DNA of 37,897 nt, taken from positions 1-37,897 of the forward strand of contig NZ_CALMHT010000001.1 of NCBI RefSeq assembly GCF_937863835.1, written 5' to 3'. Positions 18,129 to 25,955 of this stretch are shown here, in pieces. Source of the stretch: an uncultured Prevotella sp. Its GTDB lineage: Bacteria > Bacteroidota > Bacteroidia > Bacteroidales > Bacteroidaceae. Numbering within the stretch: position 1 is the first letter of the stretch; the number at the start of each line of letters is the position of its first letter. The position numbers were made by a program, and so were the translations under genes. Below the pieces are notes generated by a model. The model made no database searches. It had not been told where the DNA came from and worked only from the letters and a program-made list of their open reading frames with translations.

Positions 18129-19256
18129 ATGATTGTTCTGCACTATATAGATAAGTTTGATACAACCACAAAATCTGAGTCTGAATTTATCTCAGTATTG
18201 TGCACAGGTATGGACCATGGTGTAGAATCGCATATTGTAACCAGAACCTATAAACCCGACAGATCATACGAAGGATTAAAAGTACATGTGATAAGCGGAA
18301 AAAACACGTCTCTCAAAATCCTATATGACGTGATGCCGGATATCGTACATGTGCACGGATGCTGGTCGTATCATACGGCAGCGTTCCTGTTTACCGCCGA
18401 CAGACGGGGCTTTTACACCGTACTTTCACCGCTAGGTGGACTGCAGCCGTGGGTCATCAAGAAGAAATTCTGGAAAAGGATATTACCCAAAATCATCGGT
18501 TACCAATATCTCGCCGTGCATCGTGCAGGAGTGATTCATGCGACAGGCATGATGGAACAGGAAAACATCAAACACCTGCACTGGAACAAGAAAGTGGAGA
18601 TAGTAAAGAATGCCCTCGTCACACACGAGACGACCATCGGACAGATGTGCACCGACATGACATCCATCTATCAGAAAATGATAGACGACCACATCGGCAA
18701 AGAGATCAATATCAGTACGCAACAGGCTTTCTATACACTCGTCAAGGCAGGACTTTCGTATAATATCAATGTTCTGAGACCAGGCATATCCGTCATTTCC
18801 GAAACAGAAAAAAACAATTTCACACTTTTGAAACACAATGATTGGAGATTTTTGTCTATTTTTGCACAGAAAGAAGAAATGACTCAGACGGTAGTAAGGG
18901 GAATGTCGGTACTGGGCATGGAAAACGAAACCGGAATGCAAGGCGGGACAACGATTATCCCCTCGCATAAGAATACGGACGATATCATCAACTGTCTGCA
19001 TCTGTTGAAGAAAAGTATATGGAAAAGAAGACTCAAGATCAAAGATTTCTCTGATTTGTACACGATTCTGAGATACAATGATTATGACGAAGACGAACTG
19101 TATACCAAACTGAAGGAACATCATCTCAGAAAATTACTGAGCAGACTGGAATACATATTAGTGGAAATGACAGGAATAGAAGAAGGTTTCTTACCTTTGA
19201 GTCCTAAAAACGACTGCGTGACAAGATATATAAAGAATATGACAAAGAACAATTAA
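18129..19256 (+). CDS. GT4-like glycosyltransferase N-domain with atypical C-terminal region
   Basis: 375 residues, no signal or membrane segment. Residues about 1-170 look like the N-terminal Rossmann domain of GT-B/GT4 enzymes (MPDIVHVHGCWSYHTAAF near 75, LSPLGGLQPWVIKKKFW near 100, HATGMMEQENI near 140). The second half lacks the usual GT4 nucleotide-sugar site (no E-x7-E or EGFG-like block). Instead it is Lys/Glu/Leu-rich and helical in composition. It is either a divergent transferase or a domain of other function fused to a GT-like fold. It lies 4 bases after the GT2-like gene and 10 bases before fbp. Confidence 0.65.
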   Translation: MIVLHYIDKFDTTTKSESEFISVLCTGMDHGVESHIVTRTYKPDRSYEGLKVHVISGKNTSLKILYDVMPDIVHVHGCWSYHTAAFLFTADRRGFYTVLSPLGGLQPWVIKKKFWKRILPKIIGYQYLAVHRAGVIHATGMMEQENIKHLHWNKKVEIVKNALVTHETTIGQMCTDMTSIYQKMIDDHIGKEINISTQQAFYTLVKAGLSYNINVLRPGISVISETEKNNFTLLKHNDWRFLSIFAQKEEMTQTVVRGMSVLGMENETGMQGGTTIIPSHKNTDDIINCLHLLKKSIWKRRLKIKDFSDLYTILRYNDYDEDELYTKLKEHHLRKLLSRLEYILVEMTGIEEGFLPLSPKNDCVTRYIKNMTKNN

Positions 19257-19266
19257 GAAGATTGTT

Positions 19267-21249
19267 ATGACGAAAACAAAATATACGATAGAAAAAGATC
19301 TGAGATATTTGCAATTATTATCTCAGTCATTCCCCAATATTGCAGAGGCCAGTACGGAAATCATCAATCTGGAAGCCATACTCAATTTACCGAAAGGCAC
19401 GGAACATTTCCTTGCCGATATCCACGGTGAATATGAGGCATTCCAACATGTACTGAAAAATGCTTCGGGTACCATCAAACGAAAGGTAAACGAAGTGTTC
19501 GGCAACGACCTCAGAGAACAGGAAGTGAAAGAACTGTGCACGTTGATCTATTATCCCGAACAGAAATTGGAACTGGTGAAATCGGCCGAAAAGGATATAG
19601 ACGACTGGTATCACATCACCCTTCACCGACTCGTGAAGGTTTGCCGTGACGTTTCCAGCAAGTACACCCGTTCGAAGGTTAGAAAATCACTGCCGGCAGA
19701 CTTCAGTTATATCATCGAGGAACTGTTGCACGAACATACGGAAGATGTAGACAAAGCTGCTTATGTGAACGTCATTGTAGACACCATCGTATCCACGGGA
19801 AGAGCCGACGATTTCATTATCGCCCTGGCCAATGTGATACAGCGGTTGGCCATAGACCAGTTGCATATCCTCGGAGATGTCTACGACAGAGGTCCCGGGG
19901 CGCATATTATCATGGATACGTTGGACAAATACCATAGTTGGGATATCCAGTGGGGAAACCACGATATATTATGGATGGGCGCCTGTGCAGGTAACGATGC
20001 CTGTCTGTGCAACGTCATTCGACTGTCTCTGCGTTATGGTAATCTCGCTACCCTGGAAGAGGGATACGGAATCAATCTCGTACCGCTCGCCACTTTTGCC
20101 ATGGAAACCTACGCCGACGATCCCTGTGATGAATTTATTCCGAAGATAGGCAAGAATGACAAGACTGACGACAAGACGGTGTATCTCACCGCCCAGATGC
20201 ATAAGGCGATATCGATTATCCAGTTTAAACTGGAAGCGCAGATATTCGACAAGCATCCTGAGTGGAACATGAAAGACAGGGCCCTGTTCAGGAATGTGGA
20301 TTACGAAAAAGGGATATGTGTGATAGACGGGAAAGAATACCAGATGAAATGTAACCGGTTCCCCACCGTCGACCCCAAGCATCCCAATGTGCTGACGGAA
20401 GAAGAGAAACTGCTGATGAAGAAGTTGCATCATTCATTCAAGGTGAGTGAAAAACTGCATAAGCATATCAATATATTGTTAAGTCATGGTTGTATGTATG
20501 CCGTATACAATTCCAACCTGCTGTTTCACGCCTCTGTGCCACTCAACGACGACGGCACATTAAAGGAAGTGGAAATACTGGGACAGAAATACAGTGGCAT
20601 GGAACTCATGCATCATACGGGAATGATGATAAGGACAGCCTTTCAGGCAGATTCCGACCAAGAGGAGAAGTCGTATGCGATCGATTATTTCCTGTACCTA
20701 TGGTGCGGAAAAGACTCTCCCCTATTCGACAAATCGAAGATGGCGACCTTCGAGCGCTATTTTCTGGAAGACGAGGAGACCTACAAAGAAGAAAAAGGAA
20801 ACTTCTTCAAGTTGCGCGACAACGAGGAGGTGTGCGACCGAATACTGGATGCCTTCAATGTGACGGGTCCCAACCGCCATATCATCAACGGTCATGTACC
20901 GGTACATGTGTTAAACGGCGAGACACCGATCAAGGCCAACGGAAAACTGATGGTCATCGACGGCGGATTCAGTAAGGCGTACCATAAGGAAACCGGTATA
21001 GCCGGTTATACGCTCGTCTATCACAGTCGCGGATTCCAGTTGGTTCAGCACGAACCCTTTACATCGGCTGCTGATGCGATACAAAAAGAGACGGATATCA
21101 AGAGTACCACGATGATTGTAGAAATGTCGACACACAGAATGCTGGTGGCTGATACGGATAAAGGTCATGAACTGAGATCACAGATCGACGACCTCAAAGA
21201 ACTGCTGTTCGCCTATCGGCACGGTTTTATCAAGGAACAACGCAATTAA
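19267..21249 (+). CDS. fbp: Fructose-1,6-bisphosphatase, class III
   Basis: 660 residues, the size of the class III enzymes of Firmicutes and Bacteroidetes (about 640-670), unrelated to the 330-residue class I. It removes the 1-phosphate of fructose-1,6-bisphosphate in gluconeogenesis. It has the metallophosphoesterase motifs in order: FLADIHGEYEAF near 52, LGDVYDRGPGAH near 202, and WGNHDILWMG near 229, with further metal-binding His in INGHVPVHV near 545. It is the last gene of the purU run and is followed by a hairpin terminator at 21269-21296. Confidence 0.95.
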   Translation: MTKTKYTIEKDLRYLQLLSQSFPNIAEASTEIINLEAILNLPKGTEHFLADIHGEYEAFQHVLKNASGTIKRKVNEVFGNDLREQEVKELCTLIYYPEQKLELVKSAEKDIDDWYHITLHRLVKVCRDVSSKYTRSKVRKSLPADFSYIIEELLHEHTEDVDKAAYVNVIVDTIVSTGRADDFIIALANVIQRLAIDQLHILGDVYDRGPGAHIIMDTLDKYHSWDIQWGNHDILWMGACAGNDACLCNVIRLSLRYGNLATLEEGYGINLVPLATFAMETYADDPCDEFIPKIGKNDKTDDKTVYLTAQMHKAISIIQFKLEAQIFDKHPEWNMKDRALFRNVDYEKGICVIDGKEYQMKCNRFPTVDPKHPNVLTEEEKLLMKKLHHSFKVSEKLHKHINILLSHGCMYAVYNSNLLFHASVPLNDDGTLKEVEILGQKYSGMELMHHTGMMIRTAFQADSDQEEKSYAIDYFLYLWCGKDSPLFDKSKMATFERYFLEDEETYKEEKGNFFKLRDNEEVCDRILDAFNVTGPNRHIINGHVPVHVLNGETPIKANGKLMVIDGGFSKAYHKETGIAGYTLVYHSRGFQLVQHEPFTSAADAIQKETDIKSTTMIVEMSTHRMLVADTDKGHELRSQIDDLKELLFAYRHGFIKEQRN

Positions 21250-21268
21250 TCATATATATAGAAACGAA

Positions 21269-21296
21269 AAAAGGATGCTCGCAAGAACATCCTTTT
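21269..21296. terminator. Bidirectional terminator between fbp and the DUF3127 gene
   Basis: AAAAGGATG (21269-21277) pairs with CATCCTTTT (21288-21296) around a 10-base loop, followed by a T-rich tract (TTTTCTTTTTCTTT). It lies between the two convergent genes and is flanked by A and T runs on both sides. Confidence 0.8.
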
Positions 21297-21320
21297 CTTT
21301 TTCTTTCACTGTTATCTTGG

Positions 21321-21755
21321 TTAGAATGGTAAATCGTCGGCACTACCCTCGTTCGTGTCGTTCTGAGGGAAAGGTGCAGCTGCATTACCGCTGAATGCTG
21401 TCGCATCATTAGCTGGAGGCGGTGGAAAAGCGCCCTGAGCGGCTGTCATCTGAGGAACGCCGCCAGCCATAACCTGAGCCGGGTCTACACGCTCTACTTT
21501 CCATGCACGGATGCTGTTAAACCATTTTCCGTTCCATTCATGTGCATCTATATCGAATGATACGGTAACCGTCTCGCCGGCTTGTAAATTAAACTGTGCT
21601 ATTTTGTCTTCTCCAAAAATATCAAATACGCATTTTTTGGGAAACTGGTCAAATGTTTCAATTACATATTGCTGCGATTTCCACTGATTTCCGGTACGGG
21701 CAGAAACGCCTCCTTTTGCCTCTAGGCAAGCGATGATTTTTCCTGTTAATTCCAT
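21321..21755 (-). CDS. DUF3127 OB-fold-like protein with SSB-type C-terminal tip
   Basis: 144 residues from the ATG at 21755. A longer frame to 21806 would begin before the predicted promoter start. The N-terminal half (MELTGKIIACLEAKGGVSAR; KKCVFDIFGEDKI; VSFDIDAHEWNGKWFNSIRA) matches my memory of the Bacteroidetes family DUF3127, a small OB-type fold. The C-terminal half is a Pro/Ala/Asn/Gly-rich linker ending in SADDLPF, an acidic tip like the DDIPF tail by which single-strand binding proteins recruit repair and replication enzymes. It may be an SSB-like accessory protein; nucleic-acid binding is not shown here. It is divergent from dnaN, with the two starts about 150 bases apart. Confidence 0.82.
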   Translation of the reverse strand: MELTGKIIACLEAKGGVSARTGNQWKSQQYVIETFDQFPKKCVFDIFGEDKIAQFNLQAGETVTVSFDIDAHEWNGKWFNSIRAWKVERVDPAQVMAGGVPQMTAAQGAFPPPPANDATAFSGNAAAPFPQNDTNEGSADDLPF

Positions 21756-21788
21756 TTGTAAATTATATGATTTATGTTTTATCGACTG

Positions 21789-21824
21789 CGAAATTACTAA
21801 AATCATTTTAAAAACATCAAAAAA
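21789..21824 (-). promoter_or_regulatory. Promoter of the DUF3127 gene
   Basis: Minus strand: TTTTTTG (21818-21824) as -33 and TAATTTCG (21789-21796) as -7, one base off TAnnTTTG, with a 21-base spacer as expected for the Bacteroidetes housekeeping sigma factor. The leader is about 25-30 bases. Confidence 0.5.
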
Positions 21825-21859
21825 GAAAGATATTTTTTTCTAATAAGGCGAATTTTTTG

Positions 21860-21867
21860 TATTTTTG
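21860..21867 (+). promoter_or_regulatory. Promoter -7 box of the dnaN operon
   Basis: TATTTTTG matches TAnnTTTG and predicts a start near 21874, about 35 bases before dnaN. The -33 element is not obvious in the T-rich upstream stretch. Confidence 0.5.
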
Positions 21868-21908
21868 TACCAACTATCGAACAAAATAATAAAAACATAA
21901 ATATACTA

Positions 21909-23033
21909 ATGAAATTTACATTATCAAGCACAGCTTTAAGCAGCAGATTATCTGCTTTGGCAAAGGTTATCAATAGCAAAAATTCACTTGCTATACTTGA
22001 TTGTTTTCTCTTCCAGGTGAAAGAGGGTAAACTCACTATCACTGCTTCTGACAGTGAGAATGTCATGAAGAGCACAATAGATTTGAATGAATCGGACAGT
22101 GAGGGTCAGTTCTGCGTATCCAACCATACTATTCTGGATGCGGTCAAAGAACTTTCAGAGCAGCCGCTGACGTTCGACATCGACGTTGACTCACTGAATA
22201 TCAATATTTCATATCAGAACGGACATTTCAACTTTATCGGTCAGAATGCCGACGAGTATCCTACAGCCCAGGAAGTTACAGACAATTCTACTGTGATATC
22301 CATCGGTTCGGATATACTGAGCGACAACATCAACCGTTCTTTGTTCGCCACCGCGCAGGATGAGTTGAGACCAGTAATGAACGGTGTCTACTTTGACATT
22401 TCGCCCGAATATCTGGCCATTGTCGCCACTGACGGTCATAAACTGGTACGAAACAAAGATTTTTCTATCAAGAGCGAAACACCGGCATCTTTTATCCTGC
22501 CTAAGAAACCCGCTAACCTGTTAAAGAATTTACTTTCACGTGACAGTGGAGATGTAGAGATCAAATTCAACGACCGTAATGCGGAAATCAAGTTTACCGA
22601 CGGATTGATCTCCTGCCGACTGATAGAAGGCCGTTATCCTAATTACAACTCTGTCATTCCTCAGGATAATCCCAACAAACTAAGTATTGACAGAGCCGCA
22701 TTGTTCAGTGCCCTGAAACGAGTATTGGTGTCAGCTTCCCAAAGCAGTTCATTGATCCGTTTCCATATCCAGAGCGGTCTGCTCACCCTGAAGGCTGATG
22801 ACAGCGACTACGGACGCAGCGCCGAAGAAAACATTGTATGCGAATACAGCGGAAACGGCATGGATATCGGATTCAAAGGTACATCCATGATTGAGATATT
22901 GAGCAACCTCACCAGTCAGGAAGTCAACATCATGCTGGCCGACCCTTCACGACCAGGGGTTATCATTCCATCCGAGCAACCGGAGAACGAGGATATTCTC
23001 ATGCTCATCATGCCAATGCTGTTAAACGATTAA
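21909..23033 (+). CDS. dnaN: DNA polymerase III beta subunit (sliding clamp)
   Basis: 374 residues, standard length for the bacterial clamp, a ring dimer with three repeated domains per monomer that tethers polymerase and many repair enzymes to DNA. Recognisable segments: MKFTLSSTALSSRLSALAKV at the start, the ATDGHKLVR segment in domain 2 near residue 177, RLIEGRYPNYNSVIP near 239, and the C-terminal LIMPMLLND (canonical MPM-x-L end). It leads a plus-strand operon with gaps of 18, 4, -16, 12 and -4 bases to the following genes. It is not next to dnaA in this window. Confidence 0.97.
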   Translation: MKFTLSSTALSSRLSALAKVINSKNSLAILDCFLFQVKEGKLTITASDSENVMKSTIDLNESDSEGQFCVSNHTILDAVKELSEQPLTFDIDVDSLNINISYQNGHFNFIGQNADEYPTAQEVTDNSTVISIGSDILSDNINRSLFATAQDELRPVMNGVYFDISPEYLAIVATDGHKLVRNKDFSIKSETPASFILPKKPANLLKNLLSRDSGDVEIKFNDRNAEIKFTDGLISCRLIEGRYPNYNSVIPQDNPNKLSIDRAALFSALKRVLVSASQSSSLIRFHIQSGLLTLKADDSDYGRSAEENIVCEYSGNGMDIGFKGTSMIEILSNLTSQEVNIMLADPSRPGVIIPSEQPENEDILMLIMPMLLND

Positions 23034-23051
23034 TCATTAATAAAGTAAATA

Positions 23052-23855
23052 ATGAATTTAAACCTAAAAAGACCGCTGATTGTCTTCGACCTGGAGACAA
23101 CAGGTGTCGATTTGGTCAACTCCAAGATAATACAGATATCATATATAAAAGTATACCCTGACGGAAAAGAAGAAAGGGGAAACCAATATGTCAATCCGGG
23201 GCAGCATATACCCGAAGAGGTAACAGAGATTACACATATCACGGATGATGACGTCAAGGATCAGCCGGCATTCAAGGAGGTAGCTCCCAAATTGGCTGAA
23301 ACTTTTAAATCATGCGATTTCGCCGGATTCAATTCCAACCGTTTTGATGTGCCTCTGTTGGCAGAAGAGTTCCTGCGTGCGGGTATCGACTTCGATTTCA
23401 GCAAGAGCAGACTGATAGACGCCCAGGTGATCTATCACAAGATGGAACCCAGAAACCTGGCGGCAGCCTATCACTTCTATACCGGTCATAAGATGGAAGA
23501 TGATTTTCAGGCACATAAAGCCGATCAGGATACCGAAGCGACATACAGTGTACTGAAGTCGCAGATCGACTTCTACAGTTCGGAGAAACAGGATGAAGAA
23601 GAACGCTGTCTGCAGAACGACATGGATTTCCTCAATGAATTCTCAAGACAAAACAAGAATGTGGATTTTGCCGGACGCATCATCTATAATGATAATGGCG
23701 TAGAAGTATTCAATTTCGGAAAATACAGGAACCAGCCGGTATCTGAAATATTAAAGAGAGACCCGGGCTATTACAGTTGGGTACTGCAAAGTGATTTCAC
23801 ATTAAACACGAAACAAGTTCTTACCAAAATCCGCTTGCGCGAATTTAACAGATAA
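23052..23855 (+). CDS. DEDDh 3'-5' exonuclease (DnaQ/ExoX-like)
   Basis: 267 residues. It has all three exonuclease motifs: FDLETTG with Asp13 and Glu15, FNSNRFDVPLL with Asp99, and His155 with Asp160 in AHKADQD, the DEDDh pattern of proofreading exonucleases. A C-terminal extension (about residues 205-267, FNFGKYRNQPVSEILKRDPG near 222) resembles the small C-terminal domain of exodeoxyribonuclease X-type proteins. It probably trims 3' ends in replication or repair. Placement directly behind dnaN, 18 bases away, supports a clamp-associated or epsilon-like role, which is inference. Confidence 0.88.
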   Translation: MNLNLKRPLIVFDLETTGVDLVNSKIIQISYIKVYPDGKEERGNQYVNPGQHIPEEVTEITHITDDDVKDQPAFKEVAPKLAETFKSCDFAGFNSNRFDVPLLAEEFLRAGIDFDFSKSRLIDAQVIYHKMEPRNLAAAYHFYTGHKMEDDFQAHKADQDTEATYSVLKSQIDFYSSEKQDEEERCLQNDMDFLNEFSRQNKNVDFAGRIIYNDNGVEVFNFGKYRNQPVSEILKRDPGYYSWVLQSDFTLNTKQVLTKIRLREFNR

Positions 23856-23859
23856 CAAG

Positions 23860-25050
23860 ATGCTAAAAGGAAAAAAGATAGTATTAGGTATTACCGGCAG
23901 CATAGCTGCATACAAGGCATGTCTGATTATCCGTCTCTTGGTCAGACAAGGTGCGGAAGTACAAGTCGTCATCACACCTGCCGGCAAGGAATTTATCACG
24001 CCTATTACATTATCTGCATTGACACACAAACCGGTTATCAGTGATTTCTTTTCACAACGCGACGGGACATGGAACTCTCATGTGGACCTGGGCTGCTGGG
24101 CCGATGCCATGCTTGTCGCCCCATGTACAGCATCCACTTTAGGAAAGATGGCAAACGGGGTGGCAGATAATATGCTTATCACCACTTACCTTTCTATGAA
24201 AGCTCCGGTATTCATTGCCCCTGCTATGGATTTGGATATGTATGCCCATCCGTCTACGAAGGCCAATCTGGACAAGTTGATATCTTATGGCAACCATATC
24301 ATAGAACCGCAAAGTGGTTTTCTGGCCAGTGGACTGGAAGGGAAAGGTCGTATGAACGAACCTGAAGAGATTGTTCGCCAACTGGATGATTTCTTTGAGC
24401 CCAAAAACCTCGCGGGCAAAAAGATCATGATTACAGCCGGACCTACATACGAAAAGATAGACCCTGTAAGGTTTATTGGTAATTATTCGAGTGGCAAAAT
24501 GGGATTCGCCCTGGCTGAAGAATGTGCCAGGAAGGGTGCTCTGGTCACGCTGATATGCGGTCCGGTATCACTGACGACAAATCATCCCAATATTACAAGA
24601 ATCGATATCGAAAGTTGTCAGGAAATGTACGATGCGGCCAATAGTCATTTTGATGCCTGCGATGCCGCCATCTTATGTGCGGCGGTGGCCGATTTCAAGG
24701 CAGAAACGATAGCTGATTCCAAGATCAAGCGCGAAGGTGACGGACTGGTTATCAAACTGAATCCGACACAGGACATCGCGGCATCTCTGGGTAAAAAGAA
24801 GAAAGACAACCAGGTACTAGTAGGTTTCGCTTTGGAGACAAATGATGAGTTGAGCAACGCTCGACAAAAACTGCAGCGGAAGAACTTTAATTTCATCGTA
24901 CTCAATTCTTTACGTAATGAAGGTACCTGTTTCCGTTCTGATAATAATAAGATAACCATTGTCAGAAAGGAAGGTACGATAGATTATCCTGTGAAAACCA
25001 AAAATGAAGTTGCAAAAGATATAATCGACAATCTATGCGCCATACTATAA
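23860..25050 (+). CDS. coaBC: Bifunctional phosphopantothenoylcysteine decarboxylase / phosphopantothenate-cysteine ligase
   Basis: 396 residues. CoaB joins phosphopantothenate to cysteine and CoaC then decarboxylates the product, toward coenzyme A. CoaC domain (1-180): flavin motif GITGSIAAYK, catalytic His74 in NSHVDLG, PAMDLDMY. CoaB domain (about 187-396): MITAGPTYEKIDPVRFI, NYSSGKMG, and AAVADF near 270. In the CoaC flap the usual active-site Cys of the ACG...GRM motif is Ser157 (LASGLEGKGRM). I believe this occurs in other Bacteroidetes too, but it would matter for the reductive half of the reaction. The gene overlaps the next one by 16 bases. Confidence 0.94.
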   Translation: MLKGKKIVLGITGSIAAYKACLIIRLLVRQGAEVQVVITPAGKEFITPITLSALTHKPVISDFFSQRDGTWNSHVDLGCWADAMLVAPCTASTLGKMANGVADNMLITTYLSMKAPVFIAPAMDLDMYAHPSTKANLDKLISYGNHIIEPQSGFLASGLEGKGRMNEPEEIVRQLDDFFEPKNLAGKKIMITAGPTYEKIDPVRFIGNYSSGKMGFALAEECARKGALVTLICGPVSLTTNHPNITRIDIESCQEMYDAANSHFDACDAAILCAAVADFKAETIADSKIKREGDGLVIKLNPTQDIAASLGKKKKDNQVLVGFALETNDELSNARQKLQRKNFNFIVLNSLRNEGTCFRSDNNKITIVRKEGTIDYPVKTKNEVAKDIIDNLCAIL

Positions 25051-25943
25051 TTTTATTATTTTTAGTTTCGACATTTGTTTGTACTCGTATCTCTGCACAG
25101 GAACTGCAGGCTAAGGTTGTCATCAACCATAATCAGATACAAGGTACTGATGCAAGTATTTTTGATAACCTGCAACAGACTTTGGAACAATTCATTAACG
25201 ACAGGCAGTGGACGAACCTGCAGTTTGCCAAAAACGAACGTATCGTCTGCAATTTCAATATTACTGTCACGAAATATGACAATGCCTCACATGCTTTCAC
25301 GTGCAATGCACTGATACAGGCCAACCGCCCGGTTTACAATTCGTCATACACCACCACATTATATAATAATAAAGACGGTGACTTCAATTTCGAATTTGCG
25401 CAGTTCGACCAGTTGAATTATAATGACCAGACCATAGACAACCAACTGACGGCGTTGTTTGCGTATTACGCCTATCTCATTATCGGCATCGACCTGGACA
25501 GTTTTTCACTATACGGCGGGACAGACATCCTGCAGTTGTGTATGAATCTCACCAACAATGCGCAGGATCTCGGTTATTCGGGTTGGAAGGCATTCGAGAC
25601 CGACAAGAACAGATTTGCCATCATCAATGATTATCTCGATGAGAGTATGAAACCATTCCGTAAACTGCAGTACGACTATTACAGAAACGGACTTGACGAG
25701 ATGTCGACCAATGCCGAACGCGGCAGGACCAATATAACGACGGCTCTGGAAGAGAATCTGAAGAAAGCCCACGAAGACAAACCACTGAGTATATTGCCTC
25801 AGATATGGACCGACTATAAGAAGGATGAACTTGCCAACGTATACAAAGGCAAGGGCACACAGAAAGAGAAAGAAAGTGCTTATGACATTCTGTTGGGAAT
25901 CAACGCTTCGCAAAGCAATTATTGGGACAAGATAAAACAATAA
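25035..25943 (+). CDS. DUF4835 family exported protein (T9SS PorD-like annotation)
   Basis: 302 residues with a signal peptide (MRHTIILLFLVSTFVCTRISA, cut before QE). The mature protein begins with the family's typical QELQAKVVINHNQIQGTD and has NRPVYNSSYTT, an all-beta start, and a helical C-terminal half (about 200-302). Its place between coaBC and recN is conserved in many Bacteroidetes as I recall it. Some databases call this family PorD and tie it to type IX secretion, but I see nothing in the sequence that proves this. Probably periplasmic or outer-membrane attached. The start overlaps coaBC by 16 bases, so translation is coupled. Confidence 0.85.
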   Translation: MRHTIILLFLVSTFVCTRISAQELQAKVVINHNQIQGTDASIFDNLQQTLEQFINDRQWTNLQFAKNERIVCNFNITVTKYDNASHAFTCNALIQANRPVYNSSYTTTLYNNKDGDFNFEFAQFDQLNYNDQTIDNQLTALFAYYAYLIIGIDLDSFSLYGGTDILQLCMNLTNNAQDLGYSGWKAFETDKNRFAIINDYLDESMKPFRKLQYDYYRNGLDEMSTNAERGRTNITTALEENLKKAHEDKPLSILPQIWTDYKKDELANVYKGKGTQKEKESAYDILLGINASQSNYWDKIKQ

Positions 25944-25955
25944 ACAGGACTTGAT

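Noticed and set aside
18857..18864. TATTTTTG inside the GT4-like gene as a promoter for fbp
   Set aside because: It matches the -7 consensus but has no -33 at a suitable distance and falls in a locally A+T-rich coding stretch; chance is likely.
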